Position numbers and translations under genes: made by a program
Assembly: GCF_902459465.1 (NCBI RefSeq)
Contig: NC_047076.1
Span: 2,927,488 to 2,991,487 of the forward strand
Source: Asterias rubens
Taxonomy: Eukaryota; Echinodermata; Asteroidea; Forcipulatida; Asteriidae
Length of the DNA: 64,000 nt
Direction of reading: 5' to 3'
The notes under the pieces: generated by a model
Databases searched by the model: none
What the model saw: only the letters and a program-made list of their open reading frames with translations
What the model was told of the DNA's origin: nothing
Shown here: positions 17,201 to 29,250 of the stretch, one piece after another
Position numbering within the stretch: the first letter of the stretch is position 1
Layout of the letters: each line of letters starts with the position of its first letter

Positions 17201-20200
17201 TAGCAGGTATGAAGTACAGGGCTACCCAACGCTCAAAGTATTCAGAAAAGGAGAAGCGTTTGATTACGAAGGACCTAGAGAAGAGGGAGGTATGTGATAT
17301 TGATTGCTTGCCTCAAATCCTACAGAGGTATTCCTCTGGTTTTGAGGAAGTTTAACCCTTCTACTCTTAGTATCATTTTCCAGCAAGTATGATCAACGAT
17401 TTGAAGCTGTCAACTGCCCGGGTTATTTAAGGGGAAACAACTCTTCACAGAACCAACTGTGTGTGCTGCATTGACCACATGGTGTCATATTGCAGGCTGG
17501 CATAGTTTATCATTCAAAACCAAAGTGGCTGATATTAAATGATCTGATAGTAGGAGGGTTGACTGTTCCATCACTACGTACTTATATGATGACAAAAAAT
17601 GTGACCCGCTCTGACGGAATGAGGAATGTCTAGTAAAGTTTCATTTCGTGTAATTTGACACCGAACATAATCATAACAAACAATTAATGAAAATTATTGA
17701 ATTTTTTAATTTTTTTATTACTACACTTTTAGGTTGCCTAAATCTTGATTAAACTTAGTATGGTCTTACCTTTTCGTCAAAAGATTACTAAAGATGTAAA
17801 AACAGACGATTTCTGAGCCACGTTCTTGACGTAATTATCCAAAAATGTTCCAAATCCCACGGGACAGACAGCGAACATTCATTGAAAACACCAAATTTGG
17901 CGAGCGTCGCAAAACTTTTCACACAACTTGCATAGCGCCACCAAGAGTACCATTGGAAAGCCAAAGATTAGAGGTGTCTAAATATAGCCACCAAAAACAT
18001 GTGTCAACACTGAAAGGGGTTCAAAGGTCACCAAAGGCAAACCCTGTTTTATCAGCGATGACATCTCTCATTCATAAATCCGCGTCGCGAGATTTAGTAT
18101 GGCTCACAGACCGAGGCGTTGTTTATCCATGCAGCGTGAGAGTCCGATCACCCGACCCGGTCTTGTTGCCATAGCTAGTTGCAGCGCTGGTAATACGACA
18201 ATGTACACACGAACACTGCGCGGGTACCATGCACAAACTTTGCTACACGTACGACGTATGGAACAGTGGAATGTTTATCGAACGTTGGGAAAACAGTGTC
18301 TAATTTCCATCATTGTTTTGTGGTTTTTCAAGGTTGAATTGTTCCAAACCAAAATAATTCTGAATGTTAAAGGAATAATCTTTCAGTTAAACTTCATGCT
18401 GGGTGAGAAATTTCGCTAAAATCATGAGAAACATGCACGGGGAAATTGCGAATGTTCCCGGGTCTTCAAGCCGAGTATACCCGTGGGGGTTGATGCTATG
18501 CGCTGAGTGACAGCTGTCTTTACAATGTTTTGACTTGACGGAACAAAACTCGCATTTCAAGTTGGAAATATCAACGCAAATTGCTCTAAAATTTCAGGTA
18601 AACATTGTCAAACTTATTGGTGAAATTGTCTACACATTATAATCTAACTTCTCGTTGAGTTGTTTGTTCATTTTGGTAATTTTGTTTGCCTGACTACGGG
18701 GGGTTAAAAATTGATGTTTTCATTATCGTAAACAAAAATATTAATATTATTTTAATGAGTGTGTGAGACGTCGCGTTTTTTCAAATTAATTTTTATGGAG
18801 TTTGTGTTTTCCAAAACGGGTCGTAAAATTAAGCGTCAAGGGCGTCGAAAATTCCACATTGGTTCAGACAGGAAGGTCGTATGATCTTGATTTTTATTTC
18901 ATTTAAAATATTAAGATTTGCTTGTTTGGAATATTATGAAATATGCAAATGTGAAATTCACTAGACAATCCTCATTTCGTTAGAGCGGGTCACAAATGAC
19001 ATTTTGAAAGCATAAAGAATTTCCAAAGACAAAGTGGTTATATTATAAATGCTTTTACTCATAAAACAGCTGCATGATTGTACATGTCCATTGAACTATG
19101 CGTATCAATCACATTAACAGTCGACTGTTTCATGTTCGGTATCATTTCCCCAGGTATTGTCCGCTACATGAAAGCACAGTCTGATCCTAACTGGAAACCA
19201 CCACCAGAGGCTGTCCTGACTCTGACCACAGAGAACTTTGATGAAACTGTGGACAATGTGGACATCATCCTAGTTGAATTCTACGCCCCTTGGTAAATAA
19301 AATCATGTAAAGCGCCGTATTTTTGCCCGCGTGAGGGCGTTCTCAATGGTATTTTTATCACTTCCGTGATTTTTTATTGTTAGTTTTTTTATTTCATGTT
19401 TTGACAATTTTGTGTGTCAATAAATGCGGGCTATTGAAAAAAGGCTGTGGGCAATCAAAAATTTTGGTTAACTCACCTGGCAGGTGATTTGAATTTTTTT
19501 TAAGGGAAACCCCTGGTTCAGTCACTTTTGTCGTGTCACAGTTTTAAGTTGCTTTAGAGATGGGTTGTAATGACCACTTTAAAGGTCTTATTGTCCAGAA
19601 TGGATATGATGTCTGTGGTGGTAATGTGTTGCAGTCTTTGATAACTGTTTTGAGTATGAATGTGATACGAATATGTTTGAGAGGGCCTCCACACGGTAAA
19701 AAATATGGCGCATTCAGGAAATTTTTGCGAACAAGTTAATAAAGTGGGTTTCTAAAATTCAACTGATATCATCATTAATCGCTGTTCTACCCCTACCTCT
19801 AGGTGTGGCCACTGCAAGAAGATGGCTCCAGAGCTTGAAGCAGCAGCTGGTGTCTTGAAAGACGACACACCACCAATTCAGATCGCCAAAGTAGACGCTA
19901 CTGAGGAGAAAGACTTGGGAACACGCTTTGGCGTGAGCGGTTACCCAACGCTCTTCATCTTCAGGAAGGGAGAAAAGTTTGAATACAATGGTCCACGAGA
20001 AAAGAGAGGTAAGATTACTTAATTCTTAATCTTAATCTCTTAATTCCTCATGGGGCATAATGGGACATTTTAGTTGAAGCAATCTTAATCCTGTTCTTGG
20101 ATTGCGTTATGCCTATCTCCCTCCAAGATTTGTGTTAGAAAGATCTACCAAAATCTTTAGTCTTGTTTATTTCATTTTTCATTCCAGTTGGTTTCTAATG

Positions 20201-23200
20201 CAAGGCTACATTTTTAATACTATTCTGACCAATCCTGAGCAGCAGCAATTTTCACAAAACATAACGCAAATGCAGAAGTCCACTCGTGTGCAAGATTATT
20301 GATGCACAAATTGTGCAACAAGTGCTGCGCAAGATGACGTACCCAGTTGGGTCAACGTTTGTGAAATCGGCGACTGGATTGGTAGTTGTTTCGTGTAGTG
20401 TTTGTACAAACTTCAAATGAATTTAATTACAAAATTAACAGACTTTCTTTTCCATGTCAGAAAGGGAAAAAATTACACCAGTTTCTGTAAATTTGTTTCT
20501 TAAATCACAGGAATTGTTGACTTCATGAGGAAGCAGGCAGGAGACAGCTCAAAGCTTCTCGCTTCTGCCAAAGATCTCAAAAATTTCCTCCAAGAGGGCC
20601 AAGATGATGTTCGCATCGTCGGCTTCTTTAAGACAGAAGAGGAAGGCATGTACAAGACGTACCTCAATGCAGGTGAGATGGGAGAAAAGTTTTTTGGGGC
20701 GGTACATTTGTCCCTTTGCCTAATGTTGCTGATAGGGGGATTGACAGGCATTAAACTTCTTTCTGGCAATTGCCTTGGTGCCCCTGGTGCCCCCTTTCAA
20801 GTGTACTGTGTCACTTTGCTTTCAATTTGAACTTGTTATTATTGCTGCTACATTTAAAATGTGTTGATGTATTTGTTTGTATAACTATTTTTAAGTGTGC
20901 TGAAAATTGAAATGTTGTGTAATTTAAATTGTCTTCAACTTGTTTGTTGTAAATTTAATACTTTTTTCCTTTTTTTTCTCTGCATTTAATTGGTCAATTA
21001 ATGTTATTATTTTTTAAATATGTTTTGTATTAATTAATGGTTGCACTTACACATTTTAATTTTTTGTTAAACCAGAATAGTATTAATGACAAAAATAATT
21101 GAATTTTAATCCTTTTTCAAGTTGAATAAAAAAAAACGAAAATATGCACTAGTTTAAAAGCTGGCTTTCCAGTGAAATGACTGTTAACTTAACTGGTGAT
21201 GCTGTCTTTTCCCTCGCACAACCTACATGTAGAATCTGGCTTAGTTTAAATTTAGTTTAACATACATGTAGTTATATCTAGATGATTGCTGTGATTGGTT
21301 TTTGTTATGCGTCCACATTCCTCCATCTGTTCTTGCGGTCTTACAAATTATCACAAGTATTCAAGATTGATTACACACCTGTTGCAATCCATTAAAAAAA
21401 ATACATCATTCAATTATCTTTTAGGCAATGATCTAAGAGAGGACTACAGCTTCGGTCACACCTTTGACCACCAGTTGATGAACAAGTACAAGGTCAACCC
21501 TAACTCCATCGTTCTGTTCATCCCGGAACGATTCCAGTCAAAGTTTGAACCCAAGAAACACGTCCTCACCAAGGTAACTTAGAGTTTCGATATGTAACTT
21601 AGCATCCTCCAAGGACTCCACTGCGCATCTTCAGCTATGTTTGTTTTGCTTCTAGCTGGTCCTGATTTTGTCATTATTTCTTGGGCATTGTCTCTATAAT
21701 TAGCTCATTACCGGTGCATTTTGCATGTTGTCTTTGCTTTCCACCACTAAAATACTTCACATTTTCCAAAGTTGTTGTGGGTGTTTACATGTATATGTTT
21801 TTCTTAATAGTTATTTGATATTTCATCATATTTATGTGATATATTGCTGGTGCCTTTATTATATTTTTACTGACTGTAACATTAAACTTTACATTCGGCT
21901 TTTAGCTGCTGTATTGCAGTATTTTAATGAACCATTAAAGACACTGGACACTGTTGGTTTTGTCAAAGACCAGTCTTCTCACTTGGTGTATCTTAACATA
22001 TGCATAAAATAACAAACCTGTGAAAATTTGAGCTTGATTGGTCGTCTGAGTTGCGAGATAGCTATGAACGAAAAAAACACCCTTGTCACATGAAATTGTG
22101 TGTTTTCAGATGCTTGATTTCGAGACCTCAAATTCTAAACTTGAGGTATCAAAATCAAATTCGTGGAAAATTACTTCTTTCTCGAAAACTACGTCATTTC
22201 AGAGGGAGCCGTTTCTCACAATGTTTTATACTATCAACCTGTCCCCATTACTTGTTACCAAGTAAGGTTTTGTGCTATTAATTATTTTGAGTAATTACCA
22301 ACACTGTCCACTGCCTTTAATAAATAATAATATCTTTGCCACCCTCTCCCCTCCAGGAAGATGCAACTGCTGCTGATATCCAGAGCTTCTATTCTGCTCA
22401 CAACATTCCCCTTGTGGGTCAGATGACTAAGGGCAATATGCAAAAACGCTACAAGGGTAGACCACTTCTGGTGGCTTACTACGATGTGGACTGGAGTTTT
22501 GATAATAGAATCGGTTAGTACAACTTTTAGGATTTCTTTTACAAACGGGTATTCCTTTGACCAGCTCTGTCAGTGCCTGCTTTTTGAGGGGTTTTCAGAA
22601 ATCTATATATTAAGAAATAAGTCCTTCTCACCAACATGACCAAACAAAGTGCATCTTAATGATTTGTGTTGCTTAACCGAAGCCAATCATATTTCCGGAG
22701 TGATAATGCCCTCTCTTGATAACATGTAGATTATTGGTCATACATGTATGATTTATCTTTTGAGAACATAATATATAGATTGGACATGTACAACCTTGGC
22801 ACCCAGAGGTTGAATGGTCCATCCAATTATTATACTTATGATTTTTGTTATTGTGCTACTCATTTTCCAGGGAGTTAACTAACCATCTGAAACTATTCAA
22901 CTACAGACGTGAACTTTTTTAAATCATTCACCACATGACATCATATTGCAGACTTACACCACTAAACAAGCAGTCAAAACCACAGTGGACAATATTAAAA
23001 TCATAATTTACTTTCTGCATTACAGCCACTGAACGCTGGCGTCAGATAGTCCTTGCCGTAGCCAAAGACAAGGAGTTCAAGGACGTTACTTTCGCCGTTG
23101 CTCAGGAAGAGGAGTTCACCGATCAGATGAAGGAGCTCGGGCTGGACGACAGTGGAGAAGAAATCAACATCGGATTGTTTGATTCCAACGGCAGAAAATA

Positions 23201-24944
23201 TAGGATGGATCCTGAAGATGAGTTTGATGAAGATGTACTCAGGGATTTCTTGAAGGCTTGGAGGAAAGGTGAGTGGATGGTTGAGATGGGTAGGGTGATC
23301 GGAGGGGATGCTTTTGGGGCTTGACATAGTGGTATGTGGTATAAAACCCTTTGAATTTGTCTTCATGTGCTTTGGTAATCTCAGGAATTCTAACTTTAGG
23401 GGGACTTCTGTACAAGAAGAAAAGAGTATTAGTTTGTTTCTTGTTGAAGATGATCTTCCTGTCAAGGGAACTCGGGAAACTCCCACAAGGGGATATACAC
23501 ACCAAGCTGGCAACAGCCAATCTCTCTCATAAAAACATCCATGATTATGATTTGCACAAATCAAGAAATGGTGATTTAGTAGCTGGGTGATAATGTGTGT
23601 TAAAGGCAGTGGACACTATTGGTAATTGTCATAGATTAGCCTTCACAGTTTGTGTATCTCAACATATGCATAAAATAACAAACCTGTGAAAATTTGAGCT
23701 CAATCGGTCATCGAAGTTGCGAGATAATAATGAACGAAATAAAAACAGATGGTTGATTTCGAGACCTCAATTTCTAAATCTGAGGTCTTGTAATCAAATT
23801 CGTGGAAAATGACTTCTTTCTCGAAAACTATGGCCCTTCAGAGGGAGCCTTTTTTCACAATGTTTTATACCATCAACCTCTCCCCATTGCTCGTCAGCAA
23901 GAAATGTTTTATGCTAATAATTATTTTGAGTAATTACCAATAGTGTCCACTGCCTTTAAAGTATGGGAACATTTAGGGGCACACCCACTGTTACATATTC
24001 TGTTTAGGCATGCTATAAAAAGAAACCTCCTTCTGATGGTTAAGAGCTCTTGGAAAGCCCTAAGGAGGGATTCTTTTTGATTTCTTTGAAGTCTCCAAGA
24101 AGGAAGCTTAACCAAGGACTATTCTTCTAGTTGTTAGAAGTTCTTGTTGAGGACACTTTGTATCAGGCATGCAACTCTTCCGCGTTTCCGTGAAGAAAAA
24201 AAAAACTTTTTTTTTCTCTTTTTTTTTCAGATTTTTTTTTTAAGCCTAATATATGCCTGGCATTAAGAGTGTACAACTACAATCATGTAAAAATAAGCCT
24301 AGTACATGCTAAAAATGCACCTTGGAGCATAATAAACCTCAACATTTTCTAGGGTATCATTGTGGGTATCATGTCCCGTGGCTGCCTCGCTCCGCACTTG
24401 CGTTGTGCCTTTGAAAATGTTCCTCTTTTTTTTTCAACGGGCAGTTGCATGCCTGTTGTATACAGATTGAATTATCCCCAAGTAAGAGTTCTAAAGAAAT
24501 ATCTTTATGTTTTAATTCCTTTTCACAGATAAAATCAAGCCAGTCATTAAATCACAGCCTGTCCCGAAAAAACAAGGGCCAGTCATCGTTGTTGTCGGCA
24601 AAACCTTCGATAAAATTGTCCTCGATAAGAAAAAGGATGTCATGATCGAGCTGTACGCCCCGTGGTGCGGCCACTGCAAAAAACTCGAGCCGACCTACAA
24701 AAAACTTGCCAAGAAGTTCAAAAACAACAAAAATATTGTCATCGCCAAGATGGACGCCACAGCGAACGACACTCCAAGTGATTTCAGCAGTACGGGCTTC
24801 CCGACCATCTATTTTGCAAAAGCTGACGATAAAAAGAACCCTTTGAAGTTTGAGGGCGGTGATCGATCACTGGAAACCTTGAGTAAATTTATTGAGGACA
24901 ACGCTTCCACACTGAAATCAGCAAAAGCCAAGGAAGAACTTTAA
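14219..24944 (+). CDS. PDIA4: Protein disulfide-isomerase A4 (ERp72), complete, 10 coding exons
   Basis: ER-lumen thiol-disulfide oxidoreductase that forms and rearranges disulfides in secretory proteins. Exons: 14219-14321, 16168-16336, 17084-17289, 19154-19292, 19803-20008, 20511-20672, 21425-21573, 22357-22513, 23026-23268, 24529-24944; all GT-AG and in frame, 1950 nt, 649 aa (human 645). Seen: a hydrophobic signal peptide after MAPKN, an acidic stretch ([17 protein letters not shown]), three thioredoxin domains with APWCGHC at about residues 92-95, 207-210 and 558-561, two non-catalytic b-type domains at about 275-510, and the C-terminal retrieval signal KEEL. In the first two domains the active-site tryptophan codon is split TG|G by an intron, and the exons after it are both 206 nt. 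I chose ATG 14219 because it starts the signal peptide; an upstream in-frame TTG is not a plausible start. Confidence 0.97.
14481..15384 (-). repeat. MITE split by a later insertion (PDIA4 intron 1)
   Basis: The outer parts (14481-14645 and 15244-15384) match, in order, the inverse of the element at 38425-38814: CATATTTGATGAGAA, CAGTGAGCGTTTTATTCAT, then TCGTGACCCAGA, CCGATCGATCT, ACAGGTTTGTCAGTTTAT, CCAATTCTGTAA, TTCCTTTAA. The middle is the fold-back element. The left terminus is truncated or too diverged to see. Confidence 0.75.
14654..15235. mobile_element. 582-bp fold-back element inserted in a MITE, 8-bp target duplication
   Basis: Inverted ends TAGTTGCGATAACGTAACCC and GGGTTACGTTATCGCAACTA. 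A second long inverted block lies inside: 14738-14822 (AAATTCTGAGGGTACGAACT onward) pairs with 15084-15172. The flanks are the direct repeat AAAAAACT at 14646-14653 and 15236-15243. An 8-bp duplication fits the hAT superfamily. No transposase is encoded; the centre has CATGTA microsatellite sequence. Confidence 0.85.
15631..16017 (+). repeat. MITE family A copy in PDIA4 intron 1
   Basis: Full-length copy bounded by TTAAAGGCAGTGG and CCACTGCCTTTAA, with ATATTA-type sequence on both sides. It ends about 150 bp before PDIA4 exon 2. Confidence 0.85.
16357..16640 (-). repeat. tRNA-derived SINE in PDIA4 intron 2
   Basis: Read on the minus strand: the head GGTCCAGTGGTTAGAC (A box) and GGGGGTTCGAATCCCCC (B box arm), then a body ending GGTAGTTTGTCGAGTTACC. 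The same body occurs at 23446-23590 (minus, head lost) and 55480-55725 (plus). Confidence 0.75.
16596..16780. repeat. Tandem duplication of the SINE head, period 95
   Basis: CCTTGTAATTGCAAGTCCTG starts at 16596 and again at 16691. The following sequence through CTACATAT and AAAGCGTTTC is nearly the same in both units. Box-B sequence is present only in the first unit. Confidence 0.75.
17600..18994. mobile_element. 1.4-kb terminal-inverted-repeat element in PDIA4 intron 3
   Basis: The left end TGTGACCCGCTCTGACGG and the inverse of the right end (TGTGACCCGCTCTAACGA) match over about 45 bases with a few changes, including AATGAGGA and TGTCTAGT. No clear target duplication was found. The inside has two unassigned overlapping open frames (17845-18174, 109 aa; 18099-18419, 106 aa) with no recognisable transposase motif. 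Likely a non-autonomous DNA transposon. Confidence 0.7.
21935..22320 (-). repeat. MITE family A copy in PDIA4 intron 7
   Basis: Ends TTAAAGACACTGGACACTG and CACTGTCCACTGCCTTTAA. It ends only 36 bp before exon 8, so it abuts the polypyrimidine tract and branch-point region of that intron. Confidence 0.85.
23446..23590 (-). repeat. SINE body fragment in PDIA4 intron 9
   Basis: Matches the body of the SINE at 16357-16640 (AAGCTGGCAACAGCCAATCT, TTTGCACAAATCAA). The tRNA-like head is absent. Confidence 0.65.
23600..23959 (-). repeat. MITE family A copy in PDIA4 intron 9
   Basis: Ends TTAAAGGCAGTGGACAC and GTGTCCACTGCCTTTAA. The rest of this intron (to 24528) has T-rich runs near 24200-24240 and nothing else I recognise. 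Confidence 0.85.
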
Positions 24945-26803
24945 TGATAAAAGTAATACAACATTTGTATTTTCTATATCTCCCCCTTTCCTTTTTTGTT
25001 TTTAATTAGAGCGGTTGAAATTTTATTTCTGGTTATAATTACTTTTGAAAGTACTACAAATTTGTCAAAACCTTTCTTGTCCCATTTTCACCAAGTTTTC
25101 TTTAAAAGACTTAGTGATATTCTTGTGTCCAACAGTTTGTGGAACTGCCTGCTTACGTTGCAGAGTACACATAAATGTATGGGAATGCTTCTTTAAACCA
25201 AAGTTCCGGGGCAAGGCTGGCAAAAGATACCTGGCACTATCCAAAATATTTCGACATGGGGGAAGGTTGATTAAATTAATTTATCATTTGTTATGCTACA
25301 CATTCTCCAGCACCATAAAAGTGACTGTATAATCTAATTTATCTATTATTTTTCTTTCCAAACTGTTTTTACTATTTTCCACTCGTTACTATTTTCCACT
25401 TTCATACCGTTTTATTTTGTAACGGTTACAGAACTTGCATTGTGATGTAGGTTTCATGACCAAGTTTTGAAACTTAAAAGAATTTCAGCTTTTGACTGAA
25501 AACATTAAATGCACAATTTATTATGGATATTTAAAAAATTCCCTCCAAACACATCTGGTGACTGGTGAAAACAAAAATTCTCACAGGTTACAGGTTTACA
25601 TCGTTCCTTTTTTTGTTAACTCACCAACCAAAGATTCAAAATTTGCTTTTTTTCCCCTTTTCTGTTTGAACATTTACTTCAGGGAATGACAACAAACAAT
25701 TTTGCACTTGTATGCAAGACACTAACATTCATATTGGTTTTAATTTAGATCTTGATCAGCCTTATTAAATCAGTGTACTTAAACAAAAATTCAAACTGTG
25801 ATCAGACTTTGTGTTACAGCGTCGTCATTTGAATGTGAGTCAGTCTTTGTTACCTCAAAAGAAAAGGACAAATGCAACCAGAGATTTAAAAAAAATTACA
25901 TTTATTCCACATATACGCAGAATACAGTATACAAATGAATGAATTGATACAATGCATTTTATATAGTTGTTTAAACACGGGAAGTTATAAGTGGTATACA
26001 TTGTATGTATGATTTCAATTGGTTGCTCTCAGTGATCCAAGAATTGGATTAGGAGCCATGGTTTCTTCCGTTTTTTTGCCCTTCCAAGAAAACTTGCAAT
26101 CATAACAATCAGATTATCTGATACTGACCGATAGTCTTCTCACTGGGCAAAAAAGTTGCCTTGCCTCTTTTAATCTGAACGCTAAATGTACTTGGACATC
26201 AACTGAATTTGTGCAAAGAGTGATATTTACAGGCTCAAGACCTAAACAGCGCCCTCACTGAAGTTAATGACGACTTGTCATCAGCTGAGAGTTGTGAGTG
26301 CACCCAAATTATTTCCATTGGTTCACCTTTGTGATGGCGGTCATTTGAAGGGGTCTATTAAATAATTCAATCTGAAATTGAGGACCTTCCCAATGTGAGG
26401 GATAAACACTCCAATTTCATTGCAATAGTTGTGTAAGCTAAGAATGCTTAGTTACGTAGTGTACGCACTAGCTAAACCGTGGAATACGCTTGACGTAAGC
26501 ATGGAATTCCCTGCTAAGCACAGATTCTTTGCTTACAGTAAGCAGAGCCATAACAGTGGGCCCTATACTAGCACATGTAGCATGATGTGAATGGTATCTC
26601 AGTTGAGACTGCCAATACAAATGATGATGATGATTGGTTCATCCTTGTTAATAGCGAGGCAGTTCCGGAGGGAAATTTTAATTTCTATCGGACCATTTTG
26701 TAGGGCAACAAGGCATTGACAAGAGGCATGGAGGCAATTGTATCAGGCAGACTGCCTTTGGATGAAATAACCCGTGCTCACAACCGTTACAATGAAACTT
26801 GAT

Positions 26804-26809
26804 AATAAA
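26804..26809 (+). terminator. Candidate polyadenylation signal for PDIA4
   Basis: AATAAA followed by a T-rich stretch, about 1.86 kb after the PDIA4 stop. It is the first strong plus-strand signal I noticed in the spacer. A 3' UTR of this length is plausible, but earlier variant signals cannot be excluded. Confidence 0.3.
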
Positions 26810-27290
26810 ACATTTTTACTTTTTACTGTACAAGATTCATTTATGCGTGTTCTAGAAAAAATTGTATACACCTTGAGAAATTAAATAACCAAAACAACCA
26901 CAAAAATCATATTTTATCAAATCAATTATAAAATAAATTACACATTAAAGGCATCTAATCAAAATGATTGCTGTAGAAAGGAAAGCTTTTTGGGCAAGTC
27001 TGAGGTGATACTAAACATCACTTAGTTATTCACCATTTTTATTTGGAAGGGAACAGTTATACTTATTTAATCGATTAATAGTGTCAAAATGTGCACACAA
27101 ATGCATTGAAGACATATTTTTTGTGCTTATAATTAATTAGGTAATATGTCTGTGTATACGGTTTAGTGAAATCCAACACCTTAATACCATCAGCCTAAGT
27201 AACATTTGCCAGGGTTTCATTTTAAGTGACTTGCCACAGGGCAGCTTCAATTGTCATAAAGATTGTATAAAAAAAAAGGAGACACCCAAC

Positions 27291-27420
27291 GTAACGGCTA
27301 CTAGACAGGTCAGTTGGTAGTTGAGCACTGCCACATTAGTCTAGAGGTCAAAGATTCAAATCCCACTCTAGTCAAAACATTAACCCACTTGGTTTCCCTT
27401 GTGGTTTATTACTTGATATA
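27291..27420 (+). repeat. tRNA-derived SINE
   Basis: A-box-like GTCAGTTGGTAGTTGAGC and B-box-like AGATTCAAATCCC, followed by a tail TTTCCCTTGTGGTTTATTAC. The tail resembles the one after the tRNA-like segment at 63357-63480, so these may be one family. Confidence 0.6.
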
Positions 27421-27925
27421 AAAATGAATAAGTAGTAGATTATTCGATAGTGTTGTAGCTTTAGGACTGGACTAGTGTTCTTGGTATCACTTGGAAGTAG
27501 ATATTTAACAGGTGTTTTTAGCAAGCATTTTGGCTGGTGTACCAATATTTAGGGAGAATGCTCTGTGTATATTATAGCTTCATAATATCGGACAAGCATG
27601 AAGTCTCATTTTATAAAGCCTGCTTAAATCCAGTCCTGCGTTTCAAGCTTTGAGTTTGACTTGGCATTGCTGTTTAAACCCTCATCAAAGTTTAAAAGAA
27701 ATACTATTGACATAATTGGAATTGCTTCATACACAAATTAACAAGAAAAAAAGCAATAGCAGAATTATTAAGTAGCTTTATAGTTATTATTATACATTGA
27801 TCAACACATAGAAAAGGGCAGCACAGGATTTGAGTGAAATGGAAAAGTGATTGCGAGGCCTTCCCTTTGCACATGAGCAATAGAGACTGGACAGTTACTA
27901 GACAGACAGGCAAACAGACATTCTT

Positions 27926-28056
27926 AGGCCGTGTCCGAAACGGCGACTTCGGCTACAGCTACGGCTAGATCGCGCGCGTCTGCCTATTCTTCAACACTGG
28001 TAGACTCGCTGATCTAGACGTAGCTGTAGCCGAAGTCGTCGTTTCGGACACGGCCT
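27926..28056. repeat. 131-bp GC-rich palindrome, copy 2
   Basis: Same length and sequence as 12770-12900 apart from one base in the loop-proximal arm (GTAGACTCGC against GTAGACGCGC). The flanks read TTA on both sides, compatible with a 3-bp target duplication. Confidence 0.8.
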
Positions 28057-29250
28057 TAGAGAGACATACAGACAGACAGACAAAACTTATCCCACCAGGG
28101 GAGTGAGTTGCCATTATATAAAAACAACTTAACATTCTAAAAAGCGAACTCTCACAAGATACAGATAGAAATTGCTGTATAATATCCATACAGGGAGTAT
28201 AGACCGTTCTTTATATTGATCTTCATCGCTGAATAGCAGCAAGGGAGTTGTGTAAAAGGTCTGTAGGTCTTATGTGTAGATGTAAAAAGGACCCCTGTGG
28301 CTAACAGATGGGGTTTGCCCCAGTGTTTCTGGCAGTGGCCGCTGAATGCACCACTACCGCAAAACTTTGTAAATACTTTAAAATCCCAGTACGTAATATA
28401 CCATTGGTGGTATGTACTAACCAAGGAAGAAGAAGAAATAAGGTGCCACAAAAACGTATCTCATAGTTCAAAAATCTGTCTCAAAAAAAAAATAATAATA
28501 ACAGCTTTCAGACACTTGTAGAAAAACTGGTAATTATTAATTTTTTATAAGGGATAAGAAAAAAGTAATGTTTTTTTGCAGCCCTGCTTGTTTTTGCTAC
28601 ATGTACGCTTATAATTGATCCAGAAATCAAGGTTTTTTGAATGTATTGAGTATACAGTGCTACACACATCGGTGTATATGGGTAAAACAATTTTTTTTAA
28701 ACATCTATTAAATGTATTCAAAGTTTCCCCCTAGCCTGACATGATGCTGTGCTTTTTTTAAAGTGATGAACAATTACACTAGAGGACTAAACCAGGTTAT
28801 ATTTTCACCTCTGATGGCATTGTGAATGTGTAAAATACACTTGTAGTGCTACATTAAAGCGCATTGTGACTGTGCGCACTGCTCAGTCACACACAAGGAG
28901 TCTGCCTTTGAATATGGCGCATTCAAGATTTATAATTGATGGCTAGATGTGAATAGACTCAATGGTTAAAATGTCTGTATTTATGTCCAGACTATTACAA
29001 GAAGTTGTAAGATTATATTTTGGAGAGAAAGCAAAAAGTTTGTAATTTACGATACTATGCTCATGATTTTGAGAAAACAAAAATCGATTGCAGCTTGCGT
29101 TTTTTTTCTTCATAGCAGGCACTCGTGAATACGTAACGATAAAAAAAAACACTGATTTTGAGCTTTACTTAAGGGGAAAAACCTTAGTCTGCTCTTGTGT
29201 TGAACGATTTCCGTAGTAACTTAGGACTGTTTTGACCTGTTTTTTTCTGA

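Larger units (their letters stand above)
24945..29250. other. Convergent spacer between PDIA4 and M-Ras
   Basis: Presumably holds both 3' UTRs. It also contains repeat fragments near 26400-26560 (TTAGCAGA/CTAAGCA type) and 26640-26740 (GGCAACAAGGCATTGAC), a SINE at 27291-27420, the 131-bp palindrome at 27926-28056 and a SINE tail at 28637-28690. I found no exon here. Confidence 0.5.

Noticed and set aside
23001-23564. 187-codon minus-strand open frame
   Set aside because: It lies antisense to PDIA4 exon 9 and its intron; the plus-strand exon has correct splice sites and clear PDI homology, so this is a shadow frame.
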